From: an uncultured Rhodospirillales bacterium
GTDB taxonomy: Bacteria; Pseudomonadota; Alphaproteobacteria; Azospirillales; Azospirillaceae
Direction: 5' to 3'
Assembly (NCBI GenBank): GCA_903931735.1
Contig: CAIZDL010000001.1
Coordinates: 1-39,236, forward strand
Length of the DNA stretch: 39,236 bases
How positions within the stretch are numbered: position 1 is the first letter of the stretch; the number at the start of each line of letters is the position of its first letter. The position numbers and the translations under genes were made by a program. Below, piece after piece: positions 23,430 through 31,987 of this stretch. Below the pieces are notes generated by a model that made no database searches, was not told where the DNA came from, and saw nothing but the letters and a program-made list of their open reading frames with translations.

Positions 23430-25526
23430 TCAGCCGTGGGCGGTAGCGGTCAGCTTGGCGATGGCGATCATCAGGGGGATTTCGGCCAACGGCGCGCCAC
23501 CATGAACCGCGTGGGCCACCAGCGCATAATCAACCCACGAGGGCAACTCCGGGGCGGCACCGCCGGCCTTGAGCCATAGCGCGGTCCACACCAGCCGCTC
23601 GACCCAAACATCGCGCCGGGGCTCGACCACCTCGGCCAGGAGCGCCGCGATCAGCTTTTTGGACGTGCGAGAATGGGCGGCACAAACCTGCCGCGCACTT
23701 TCATCATCCTCAAACCACGAATCACCAATTTCGGCGTGCTGCAACAAATCCGCGCTGCGCTTGACCGCATCCGCCTGGGCCGCCGGGGTAAGCTGGGCTG
23801 GGGTAAGCTGCCCTAGCAATTGCTCAATCTCAACTCCGGCATCGAGCCTCTGCGCCCGCCACTCGGCGGCTCCCATGATTTCGGCCACCTCCAGCAACTC
23901 CAGCGGCGGCACCCGTCCGGCGGCAACGCCGGTCCACAGCGCGTGCTGAACCATGCGGTCGAGGTAGGGCCGAGCCACCGGCAGGGTCAACACCCGGTCG
24001 GCGACCGAAGCCAGCATGGCATCGGCATCGCGGCGGGACAGGCCCCGCTCCAGCATGACATCGCGCACGCCAAAGCCCTGCTTGAGCAAGATGCCGGTGA
24101 AAAGAGTGCGCCGGTCGTCCTTTGCCAGGCCAACCACGCTCTGGCAGCCCGACCCATCGATCACCGTGGCCTTGAGCGCCCGCACCTGCCCCGCCGGCCA
24201 CGGCGCGCAATCAACGCCCGCCAGCCGGGCTTTTCTGATCGCCTGATCCACCGTTGGCCGCTCGGCCTCCGGCAGCCACGACCGCACCGCGATCAAGCGG
24301 CGCAAGCCTGCCGGGGTCAACCGCTTTTCGGCCGCCATCAGCTCGAGCGCGGCCCCGGCCGCCTGCCGGCACGCCGCTTCCGGCGCCAACAGCACCAAGG
24401 GCAACACATCGCGGAGCGCCGGTAATGGCGCCTCGCTGATCATCATCACGCCGGCATTCGCAAAGTCCGGCGGCATCATCGTCATGGCGTCAAAGAGGTG
24501 GTGCGCAATGCGGAACGGGTCGCCCCCGCCCGATTCCACGATCTCCTCCAGCGAGTGCATAATATCGACCGCCGCCGGCCCCCGGCCCGCCCCGGACGCA
24601 AGATCGAGCGACGCCGCGCGCACATCGGCCCTGATCTGAATCTTGGCCCGATCGAGGGCAATGACCAACGCTTGCCAAGTGTTGATCTCCACACCCGGCC
24701 CCCGGGCCATGGCCAGCAAGTCCGACTGATAACGGTCGATCATATCCAGTGCCCAGGCGTGCTTGCGCTCGGCCTTGAAGCGGATCTCTTCGAGCTGCTT
24801 TTCGAGCAAATTCTGCCATGCCGACAACACCGCCGAATCCGCCGACAGCCCCGCCCGGGCGCGGGCGATGAAGCCATCGCGGATCGCCCACAGTGCCCCC
24901 GGGGTGGCAACCAGGAAGTGTTCGTCCTCGGCCAGGATGCCCTCGCCCGGCCGCCCGGCCAACACCCCCGCAAGCCGAGCCACGATCGACTCCACCCGGT
25001 CCCGAATAATTTCTTGCAACGGGCCATCGGCGGTGCCGACACCAAACTGAAACTCCGGAGTCATGTCCTCGTCTTCGTCGGCCGCATCCGCCTCGATTTC
25101 GAGCATCGTTGCAAAGCGGTGAGCAACCTCGATCGCCTTAACGGCGTCGCCCGTGAAGCTTTCAACACCGGCGGCGGTCACATCGAACGCCTCGATATCG
25201 TAAATCGCCATCACCTCGGCGCGAAAATCCTCCTCCTCGACCGCGACGACAAACTCGCCCCATTTGGACTGCGCCAGCACCCGCATGGTGTAGCCGCCGG
25301 GACGCTCCCACGACCGGATCTCCCGCAGGACATCGGCGCCGCCCCGGGGCCGACGCTTACGGGCGGCACTTTTCTGCCACCGCCGGTATTCAGCCTCCAC
25401 CTCGGGATCGGTGAACGAGGCATCAAGCGCACAGACCGCCAGCCTGACCAGCCGATAACACAAAAAATCACGAACCGGGTTAGCGGTCCAAGACGACTCG
25501 GAAGGTGGTGTCGGTAAGGAGACCAT
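23430..25526 (-). CDS. Large hypothetical protein, 698 aa
   Basis: I do not recognise a domain. The protein is acidic, Ala-rich and predicted mostly helical, with no signal peptide or membrane helix. The N-terminal region (VRDFLCYRLVRLAVCALDASFTDPEVEAEYRRWQK) is followed by an acidic stretch (LEIEADAADEDEDMTPEFQFG), a charged helix EKQLEEIRFKAERKHAWALDMI, and a long C-terminal helical array (LLPLVLLAPEAACRQAAGAALELMAAEKRL and similar) that resembles an alpha-solenoid repeat fold. Coding is well supported by length and composition, and antisense ORFs such as 24498..25517 are its shadows. It is followed on the same strand, across about 150 nt, by mlaA and hpnN upstream, but need not be in their operon. 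Confidence 0.8.
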   Translation of the reverse strand: MVSLPTPPSESSWTANPVRDFLCYRLVRLAVCALDASFTDPEVEAEYRRWQKSAARKRRPRGGADVLREIRSWERPGGYTMRVLAQSKWGEFVVAVEEEDFRAEVMAIYDIEAFDVTAAGVESFTGDAVKAIEVAHRFATMLEIEADAADEDEDMTPEFQFGVGTADGPLQEIIRDRVESIVARLAGVLAGRPGEGILAEDEHFLVATPGALWAIRDGFIARARAGLSADSAVLSAWQNLLEKQLEEIRFKAERKHAWALDMIDRYQSDLLAMARGPGVEINTWQALVIALDRAKIQIRADVRAASLDLASGAGRGPAAVDIMHSLEEIVESGGGDPFRIAHHLFDAMTMMPPDFANAGVMMISEAPLPALRDVLPLVLLAPEAACRQAAGAALELMAAEKRLTPAGLRRLIAVRSWLPEAERPTVDQAIRKARLAGVDCAPWPAGQVRALKATVIDGSGCQSVVGLAKDDRRTLFTGILLKQGFGVRDVMLERGLSRRDADAMLASVADRVLTLPVARPYLDRMVQHALWTGVAAGRVPPLELLEVAEIMGAAEWRAQRLDAGVEIEQLLGQLTPAQLTPAAQADAVKRSADLLQHAEIGDSWFEDDESARQVCAAHSRTSKKLIAALLAEVVEPRRDVWVERLVWTALWLKAGGAAPELPSWVDYALVAHAVHGGAPLAEIPLMIAIAKLTATAHG

Positions 25527-25674
25527 GTTTCATCGCGATAAAGGCCACGGCAAGGGCCGACTGTCGCACGCCGCCACCCACCAACGCAACGCACAACCGA
25601 CCAATCTTGCGACGACCGGCGGCGGAAAAACAACGCCACCGCTGGCAAGCAGAGGGGGCGCTGGGTCTTGGGCG

Positions 25675-26610
25675 TTAGTCGTCGCCGCGATCTGGCTTCG
25701 AACCCGGCCGTGGCACCGGCTTTTCGCCCGGCTTCGGAATGGCCTTAGGGCTCGGCTTCACACCCGGCGTCGCACTTGCCGAAGCGCCCGGCTTGGCCGA
25801 AACGCCCGGCTTGGCCGAAGCGCCCGGCTCATCATAGAAATCGAAGCTCGGGTAAGTCGGGCTGCTGACCCCTTCAATCCCCAGTTGTTTAGCCCGGTGC
25901 TGCCTGCTCATACTGCGCATCTGGGCGTAGAAATCGATCGACGATTTTTCCAGCGATTCCAGCGGTTCGATGAACTCGGCCCGTTTATCGATCGCCCCCA
26001 TGCCGGTGAGACCGTCGTTGACCATCGACAGGTCGTTAAGCTTGAAGGTCCAACCGATCGGGTCGCCGAACATTTCGGCCACCATCCCGGCGGCATCACG
26101 CGGATTGGAGGGGCCAAACATCGGCAGGACCAGATACGGCCCTTCCGGCAACCCCCAAACATGGAGCGTCTGGCCAAAATCGGCGTCGGTGGCCGCCAGA
26201 CCAAAATCGGTGGCAACGTCAAAAAGCCCGCCCGCGCCCAAGGTCGAATTGACCACAAAGCGGCCAACGGTAGTGACGCCATCGGTCGCCCGCCCCTGGA
26301 GTGCATCGTTGATCACATCCATCGGCGCGCTCAGGTTATCGAGGGCGTTGTGAACGCGCTTGCGACCAAACTCGGGAACGATCAAACGATAGGTATCCGC
26401 CCATGGGTGAATGAGCAGAAAATCGAACATCCTGTTAAGCTCAAAGAAATAGCGATTGAGCGGCTCCAAAGGATCGTTGATCTGCTCAAACTCGGCCCGC
26501 GCAGCGGGATCACTGGGCGGCGTGACGCACCCGGCGATCGACCCCGCCACCATACCAACGGCGATAAGGCCAACCGCAACTTTGCCCGCTTTTTCCTGGA
26601 GCCTGTTCAT
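25675..26610 (-). CDS. mlaA: MlaA-family outer-membrane lipoprotein
   Basis: The 311-aa product begins with a signal peptide and the lipobox SIAGC (Cys near residue 28), then the MlaA/VacJ domain: INDPLEPLNRYFFELNRMFD, TVGRFVVNSTLGAGGLFDVATDFGL, FGQTLHVWGLPEGPYLVLPMFGPSNPRDA. MlaA sits in the outer membrane and removes phospholipids from the outer leaflet, passing them to MlaC. The C-terminus has a low-complexity tail (GASAKPGVSAKPGASASATPG) with a 24-nt DNA repeat. It is adjacent to hpnN on the same strand, a pairing consistent with lipid traffic to the outer membrane. The start at 26610 rather than 26775 is set by the signal peptide. Confidence 0.94.
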   Translation of the reverse strand: MNRLQEKAGKVAVGLIAVGMVAGSIAGCVTPPSDPAARAEFEQINDPLEPLNRYFFELNRMFDFLLIHPWADTYRLIVPEFGRKRVHNALDNLSAPMDVINDALQGRATDGVTTVGRFVVNSTLGAGGLFDVATDFGLAATDADFGQTLHVWGLPEGPYLVLPMFGPSNPRDAAGMVAEMFGDPIGWTFKLNDLSMVNDGLTGMGAIDKRAEFIEPLESLEKSSIDFYAQMRSMSRQHRAKQLGIEGVSSPTYPSFDFYDEPGASAKPGVSAKPGASASATPGVKPSPKAIPKPGEKPVPRPGSKPDRGDD

Positions 26611-26652
26611 TTGCACAATCCGCCAATGGGCATTTAAGCGAGGGGAGAGACC

Positions 26653-26715
26653 CCGATTTTGGGAAACTTGGCACCGATTTTGGGAAACTTGGCCCCGATC
26701 TGGAAAACTTGAAGA
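26653..26715. repeat. 21-nt tandem repeat, three copies, upstream of mlaA
   Basis: CCGATTTTGGGAAACTTGGCA begins at 26653, 26674 and 26695, the last degenerate (CCGATCTGGAAAACTT). It lies in the 161-bp gap between hpnN and mlaA and may influence the expression of mlaA, whose start is about 40 nt away. Confidence 0.85.
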
Positions 26716-26771
26716 CGCGATCCTGGGACCCGTAAAACCCTTTGTTAAGTGGGCCCGTTCACCCCCATCTG

Positions 26772-29417
26772 TCAAGACGGTGCCCGGTCCGGGTTGATAT
26801 CGTTCAGTCCTAACTGTGGCATTGCAGACTCACACCGCGGCTGCGGCACCCCAAGCAGAGCCGGCAAGGTGATCAACGTGTTAAGCAAGGTAAACCCGAG
26901 GGAGATCGTCAACAACAGCCCCATGGATGCGGTGCCCGGATGTTTGGAGAGCGCAAGGGTGCCAAACGCGACCGTTGTGGTAAGGGCACTAAACAACACG
27001 GCTCGCGCGATGCTCGACTGCAAAGGGTTAGGATTGCCCCGCTGCCAATTGATCACGATGTAAATGTTAAAGGCGACGCCAATCCCCAGCAAAAGCGGCA
27101 ACGCGATGACGTTCGCAAAATTGAGCTGCAACCCCAAGGCGAGGCACACCACCCCCGTCATCAAAGCCGACAAAACCAGCGGCACCAGCACCAGCACGAT
27201 CAGGTAAAACCGCCGCAGCACCAAGCCCAGCAGCACACAAATAGTGCCAAGCGCGATCGACCCTGCCTCGGTGAAGGCGAAAACGATGGTCTTGGCGGAC
27301 TCGGCGGTACTCACCGCCGGGCCGGTGGCGTTGGGCGCCACGCTGCGCACCGCCGCCACAAAACGGAACAGCGTGCCCGGATCGCCGACATTCCCCTTGG
27401 GGAAAACCTGAATACGGGCCGCGCCGTCGGGGCTGATCCAATCCCGGCGCAGGCTTTGGGGCATGGTTGCGAGGGTGACCGGCTCGGCCGTCAACGCCTC
27501 GCGCAGGGATGAAAGGCGCGGCATCAACCCCGAGAGCAACGCCGTCGACAGCGGGCCGAACACCGCATCGCCGCCCGCCAACACCTGCTCCAACAGCCCC
27601 AGGAGCCGACGCGCCGTCGGCTCCTTTTGCAGCGGACGCAACCCCGCAAGCGCGGCCGTCAAGGTTTGACGAATAGCGGCGCCGTCAGGGGCGGGCGCCA
27701 CGGTCACCGGGGTCAGGGTTGGTCCCAGCAACAAGGTAAGGTCGTCGAGGATCGGCAGCTTCAACTCCTGCTGCTCGGGCACGAAAACGGCAAGCGCCAG
27801 CGCCCGGTTAACCTCGGGCAGCGCCTCCAGCTTGCTCAGCAACTCGGGCACCCGCGCCGGATCGGCGACCAAAATCTCGGCGGTAAAGGGCGAGGTATCG
27901 GGATCGGCCATCAGGTCGAGAGCCACCGCCACCGACTCGGTGCCAGCGTCGCGCAAGTTCATCGGGTTGGTATCAAAACCGAGCCGGGGCACCAGCACCA
28001 GTCCGACCACTGCGACGACCGCAGCGGCCCCAACCACCCAGCCCCGCCGCGATATCAGCCAACGATCGAGGACGGCCGCACCGGCAAAGCCCACCGACGC
28101 CGTTTCCCCCTTCGGCCGGAACACGGTCAACAGCGCCGGCAACAACGTAAAATTGAGCCCCGCCGCAATCAGCATTCCAACGCCGGCAATCAGGCCGAGT
28201 TGCGAAACCCCGACATAGGCGGTGGGCAAAAAGGCGAAAAAACCAACCGAAGTGGTCAACGCCGCCAGCAGCACGCCGCCGGCCATATTGGCGGCAGTGT
28301 AGCGCAGCGCAACAGCGGGGTCGGGATGGAGAAAGCGCTCCTCGCGATAGCGCACCGTCATCTGAATGCTGAAATCCACCGCCAGCCCAATAAACAGCAC
28401 CGCGAACGCGGCGGAAATCGGGTTGAGCGTTCCCACGCTCAAAGCGGCAAACCCGGCGGTGGCCACCAGCCCGGCCACCAGGGTGATCAAAATTGGCGCA
28501 ATAAGGCGGATAGAGCGCAGGGCGCCAAACAACACCAGCCCCATCAACACCACCGACAGCCCGAAGGTCAGGCCGGCTCCCCGGGCGAGGGTGGCCATTT
28601 CATCGGTCTCGATCGCCACCTCACCGGTCACACGCACCCGCACGCCCCGGTCGGCGGTCAACCCCAGCGCCCGGGCGGCATCGTGAATGGCGTTGATGGC
28701 ATCGTCGGCGGAGGTCAGCTCGGCAAAATCGCGCACCGCTTGCAACAAAACAAACCGCCGCAGCTCATCAGGCCGAGGCTTGCGCCCGGTCAAAAGATTG
28801 GACCAACCCAGCGGCCGCGCCGACCCCTGGAGCACCGATGCGATGGTATCGGCAACTGCGGCCAGCGGCTTTTCAAGCCGGGAAAACGCCGCCTGCCCGC
28901 GCGAGACGCCCTCAAAGGCCAGCGACAACGTGCCAAACAAGCCGCGCAGGCTAGGGTCGGCCGCGAGCGAACCGATGAACGCTTGCGCCTCGATCACCTG
29001 AGACGCCATCGCCGACAACTCCTCCGGCGCAAGAAACAACATGCCCTCGCGGCGGAAAAAAGGGTCGGCATCGGGGCGGATGACATTCGAAAACAAGTCT
29101 TTTCGAGCCGAGAGCCGGGCCGCCAGGGCCGCCGCGGCATCGTCGGCGGCATCGGCGTCGTCGCTCTCTACCACCGCGACCACCAAATCCCCCAACTGAG
29201 GAAACGCGCGGTCGAACACCCCTTGCTGCACCCGCCAGCGCTCGCTCACCGAGATCAGATGGTCGAGGTTGCTATCCATGCTCAGCCGGGTGGCGGCCAC
29301 GTACCCCAGCCCCCCAACCACAGCAAGACACACCACAAGCACAGACAGCGCGCGCACCCGGCTGAATTCCACCAACCCAACCGCGGTGCGCTTTATAAAC
29401 AGATTAAAGTTTGGCAC
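26772..29417 (-). CDS. hpnN: Hopanoid transporter HpnN (MMPL/RND family)
   Basis: The 881-aa protein has the RND/MMPL plan: one helix at residues 24-42, a large periplasmic loop, five clustered helices around residues 280-440, a second loop, and five further helices near the C-terminus (TICVLLGLVLRRFYLIVLVLVPLVLSAL...). Motifs include NPISAAFAVLFIGLAVDFSIQMTVRYREER and FANVIALPLLLGIGVAFNIYIVINW, which hold the proton-relay region. HpnN moves hopanoids to the outer membrane and is typical of hopanoid-producing alphaproteobacteria. The antisense 615-aa ORF 27627..29474 is a shadow. It is 13 nt from copD, so the genes may be co-transcribed. Confidence 0.92.
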   Translation of the reverse strand: MPNFNLFIKRTAVGLVEFSRVRALSVLVVCLAVVGGLGYVAATRLSMDSNLDHLISVSERWRVQQGVFDRAFPQLGDLVVAVVESDDADAADDAAAALAARLSARKDLFSNVIRPDADPFFRREGMLFLAPEELSAMASQVIEAQAFIGSLAADPSLRGLFGTLSLAFEGVSRGQAAFSRLEKPLAAVADTIASVLQGSARPLGWSNLLTGRKPRPDELRRFVLLQAVRDFAELTSADDAINAIHDAARALGLTADRGVRVRVTGEVAIETDEMATLARGAGLTFGLSVVLMGLVLFGALRSIRLIAPILITLVAGLVATAGFAALSVGTLNPISAAFAVLFIGLAVDFSIQMTVRYREERFLHPDPAVALRYTAANMAGGVLLAALTTSVGFFAFLPTAYVGVSQLGLIAGVGMLIAAGLNFTLLPALLTVFRPKGETASVGFAGAAVLDRWLISRRGWVVGAAAVVAVVGLVLVPRLGFDTNPMNLRDAGTESVAVALDLMADPDTSPFTAEILVADPARVPELLSKLEALPEVNRALALAVFVPEQQELKLPILDDLTLLLGPTLTPVTVAPAPDGAAIRQTLTAALAGLRPLQKEPTARRLLGLLEQVLAGGDAVFGPLSTALLSGLMPRLSSLREALTAEPVTLATMPQSLRRDWISPDGAARIQVFPKGNVGDPGTLFRFVAAVRSVAPNATGPAVSTAESAKTIVFAFTEAGSIALGTICVLLGLVLRRFYLIVLVLVPLVLSALMTGVVCLALGLQLNFANVIALPLLLGIGVAFNIYIVINWQRGNPNPLQSSIARAVLFSALTTTVAFGTLALSKHPGTASMGLLLTISLGFTLLNTLITLPALLGVPQPRCESAMPQLGLNDINPDRAPS

Positions 29418-29430
29418 GGGACTCCCGACT

Positions 29431-31089
29431 TTACGCCTCGCGGTAAACCATCAGCAGCACGCCAATCGCGATGAACAGCACCGGCCAAAGGAAGCCATAA
29501 AAACGGCCGCGCGGTGCCGGCAACCGCAACTCCAGCCAGCGCGCCCAGCCGGCCGCGACTCCGAACACCGCCACCGGAATATGGGTCCACTCGATCAGCA
29601 ACTCCTGGTGGACATTGCCAAGCGCGTGGGAGTGCGTGAGCATCACCGTGCCGCCGGCGGCCACCATCAACGGAAACACCAGGGCCGCGCCCTTGGATTT
29701 CAGAATCCCAAGCCGCACCGCCCACTCGAATAAACCAAACCCAATTGTCAGTGCCGCGAACAGGCGGTGCTGGGCCACCTCGGGATCGCGTAACGACTCC
29801 CAAAACCCAAGCCCCCCCAACGGCCAAGCCTCGGGGTCGGAGCGCACCACCACAAAGCCGGCCAAGACCAAAAACAGCAACGGCCAGTGCCGCACAATGG
29901 GAATCCAGCCGGTTTTATCCAACAACGCCAGGAGGCCGATCAACACCACCGCAATGCCGGCCCAGTTGTGGTTAAATTCGGACCACGCGATATCCACCGG
30001 ATTGGGCGGCACGATGGTGCCGGCCCCGGGAACGTACGCCAATGGCCCGGCATCGACAGCGCCCGACGCCCGCGCCGCCGCGAGTTTGGCCTCAAGGGCG
30101 GGAATGGCCAACTTATCGTGATCGGGACTGACCAAGCGTGGCATGGCCGGGGTCAACCGCTCCACCAGTTCGTGCCAGCCCACCCGGTCTTGCATCAAAT
30201 CGGCTGCCGGCGGCAGCGAGGTCAACGATGCGGCCGACAACATCACCGCGATGCCAACGCCAAGCTCCACCTCGGCAAAGCGGCGCATCACCATCACCGG
30301 CGCATCGGGTGAGCGCCGCAGGCGTTGCACGATCAGCATATTTTTAAAACCGAACCCGAGCAGACCCGCGAACATCAACAACTTGGTAAACAGCATCGCC
30401 CCATAGGCCGTGCCATAAACCGCCTCGGTCGAATCAATATAGACGTAGGACATACCAAGGCCGCTCGCCAGCAGCACGATCACGGCCAACAGCGCCATAA
30501 GCGAGAAGCGGCTACCAATCCGGTGGCTGGCAACGTGATCGCGCGCGAGGGCCAGCGCCGAAAGAAAATAGGGCAGCCCACCAAGCCAAACCGCCACGGC
30601 GATCAGGTGAACAACGATCAGGCCCATCAACAGCGCCCGGTCTTCCAGCCGCGCCGCGCCATGGGTCAGCAGCGCCACGGCGCCGAGAATCATGCACGCC
30701 ACCAGCGGCAGCAACAGCGGCCGGTGCTGATCAAGCCGGGTCGCCGCCAAAACAGCGGTGGCCAGCGCCGCCAGGGCAATCACGAAGCCCGCGCGGACAA
30801 AAAGGGCGCCAAAAGCATCGGTAAGGGTAAGATCCAGGGTGCCGGCCAGCACATAAGCCTCGAGCACGGCTCGGCCACCCGCCACCACAGCGAGCGAAAA
30901 AGCGCTCCAGACCAAAATCGTCCGGGTGCGGCCAAGCAACCCCTCGCCAAGATCGCCAAGCGACCCGGCCAATGGCCGCGCCAATAACATCAGGAAGGAT
31001 ACGCCGCCAAGGGTAAAGGACAGCGCAACCATCGTTGCCCCATCCAATAAAACGGTCACAAACCCAATAATATCGAAGAGAAGCGCCAT
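29431..31089 (-). CDS. copD: CopD-family copper resistance/uptake membrane protein
   Basis: The 552-aa protein has many membrane helices. The N-terminal half carries the CopD domain: GLIVVHLIAVAVWLGGLPYFLSAL, then SRFSLMALLAVIVLLASGLGMSY, with His residues in membrane-facing positions (LTHGAARLED, VVHLIAV). The C-terminal half adds a second polytopic module with LTHSHALGNVHQELLIEWTHIPVA, unusual for classic CopD (about 310 aa). It is likely to pass copper across the inner membrane in partnership with periplasmic CopC, encoded 7 nt upstream on the same strand. Length suggests a fused or extended family member (compare YcnJ-type fusions). Confidence 0.88.
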   Translation of the reverse strand: MALLFDIIGFVTVLLDGATMVALSFTLGGVSFLMLLARPLAGSLGDLGEGLLGRTRTILVWSAFSLAVVAGGRAVLEAYVLAGTLDLTLTDAFGALFVRAGFVIALAALATAVLAATRLDQHRPLLLPLVACMILGAVALLTHGAARLEDRALLMGLIVVHLIAVAVWLGGLPYFLSALALARDHVASHRIGSRFSLMALLAVIVLLASGLGMSYVYIDSTEAVYGTAYGAMLFTKLLMFAGLLGFGFKNMLIVQRLRRSPDAPVMVMRRFAEVELGVGIAVMLSAASLTSLPPAADLMQDRVGWHELVERLTPAMPRLVSPDHDKLAIPALEAKLAAARASGAVDAGPLAYVPGAGTIVPPNPVDIAWSEFNHNWAGIAVVLIGLLALLDKTGWIPIVRHWPLLFLVLAGFVVVRSDPEAWPLGGLGFWESLRDPEVAQHRLFAALTIGFGLFEWAVRLGILKSKGAALVFPLMVAAGGTVMLTHSHALGNVHQELLIEWTHIPVAVFGVAAGWARWLELRLPAPRGRFYGFLWPVLFIAIGVLLMVYREA

Positions 31090-31096
31090 GATTGAC

Positions 31097-31510
31097 CTAC
31101 CGCTCGCCGACGGTGAAAGGAATATTGCCCCGGGTCATATGCCCGTCGACTGCCAAAACCTGCCAATGCAAAACATAACCGCCGGACGCCAAGCCCTGAA
31201 GCCGGACCCCCAACTGCGCTGGTTCAGCCGGATTATTGGCCGCCGACAACGGCTTCCGGCTGCCATCGGGCAAAGTGAGGGACAAGCGCGACCGTCGCAG
31301 ATCGAGTCGGCTATTGAAGCGCAGCGCCACATCGACATCCGGCCCGGCCACCTTGGACCCCGCCGCCGGCGTCGCCGACTGAATGATCGCGTGAGCCTGG
31401 ACCTGCCCCGACCACCCCACGGTGGCCATAACCCCAAGCGCCAGCACGCAAAACGCCCGTAGCGCGCCTGCCCACCGTCTGCCCCGATTGCTTTTTGTAA
31501 ACGCCCTCAT
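31097..31510 (-). CDS. copC: CopC-family periplasmic copper-binding protein
   Basis: The 137-aa product has a basic N-terminus and signal peptide ending near AQA-H (VQAHAIIQSATPAAGS); the mature protein starts with the His that binds Cu(II) in CopC. The conserved C-terminal part GGYVLHWQVLAVDGHMTRGNIPFTV matches the CopC DGH(P)xxG block. It carries copper in the periplasm for CopD, whose gene begins 7 nt downstream. The start at 31510 gives a normal signal peptide; the ORF track start at 31606 does not. Confidence 0.93.
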   Translation of the reverse strand: MRAFTKSNRGRRWAGALRAFCVLALGVMATVGWSGQVQAHAIIQSATPAAGSKVAGPDVDVALRFNSRLDLRRSRLSLTLPDGSRKPLSAANNPAEPAQLGVRLQGLASGGYVLHWQVLAVDGHMTRGNIPFTVGER

Positions 31511-31602
31511 CGCCGGTTTCTCCCGCCCGTCGCCGTCGGTTTCATCCGGCCATTTGATTATCAGAACCCGCACCCAAGCGCAAATAGACTGCGGCGAAAA
31601 CC

Positions 31603-31824
31603 TCAAGGTTCAGTGGGCGACGGGGCAGTCGGGGCCACGGGTGGCGATGAGCTGCCGCCACCGGCCAAGTCGGCAATGCCCTCCACCGTCCCCGAAACCA
31701 CACTGGCAGCGCCCGAGACCACGCTACCGGTCACGGAAACCGCCGTATCGACCGCTGAAACAACCGAGCAGCCGCAGAGCTGCAAACCGAACCCGATCAC
31801 CGCCACCCCAGTTATCACCTTCAT
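31603..31824 (-). CDS. Small putative lipoprotein, 73 aa
   Basis: The peptide MKVITGVAVIGFGLQLCGC is a short hydrophobic leader with Cys residues at positions 17 and 19, so a lipoprotein signal is likely (LCGC as lipobox). The mature part is a Val/Ser/Gly-rich amphipathic segment (SVVSAVDTAVSVTGSVVSGAASVVSGTVEG), a pattern seen in small proteobacterial lipoproteins, and ends in Pro/Ser. A strong GAGGAGA lies about 7 nt before the ATG. It precedes copC on the same strand with a 92-nt gap; a copper role would be a guess. Confidence 0.8.
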   Translation of the reverse strand: MKVITGVAVIGFGLQLCGCSVVSAVDTAVSVTGSVVSGAASVVSGTVEGIADLAGGGSSSPPVAPTAPSPTEP

Positions 31825-31930
31825 CTCGACATCTCCTCGATTTTACCACGAAGTCTTTCGACACCAATCACCCAAGCATGGAACAGGTCGGCCCCGAAGG
31901 CAAGCGCGCGCGTATGCCCTTTAACGCAAT

Positions 31931-31961
31931 AAAAAAGGGGGGCCGGACAGCCCCCCTTTTT
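31931..31961 (-). terminator. Intrinsic terminator of the porin gene
   Basis: AAAAAGGGGGGC-CGGACA-GCCCCCCTTTTT is a perfect GC stem with A and T tracts on both sides, 27 nt beyond the porin stop. It reads as a terminator in either direction, and serves the minus-strand porin. Confidence 0.93.
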
Positions 31962-31987
31962 GCCAATCGACCGAAACACACAGGAGA

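Noticed and set aside
27627-29474. 615-aa plus-strand ORF
   Set aside because: It is antisense to hpnN, rich in Q/R/H/G, without domains; the minus strand has clear RND transporter features.
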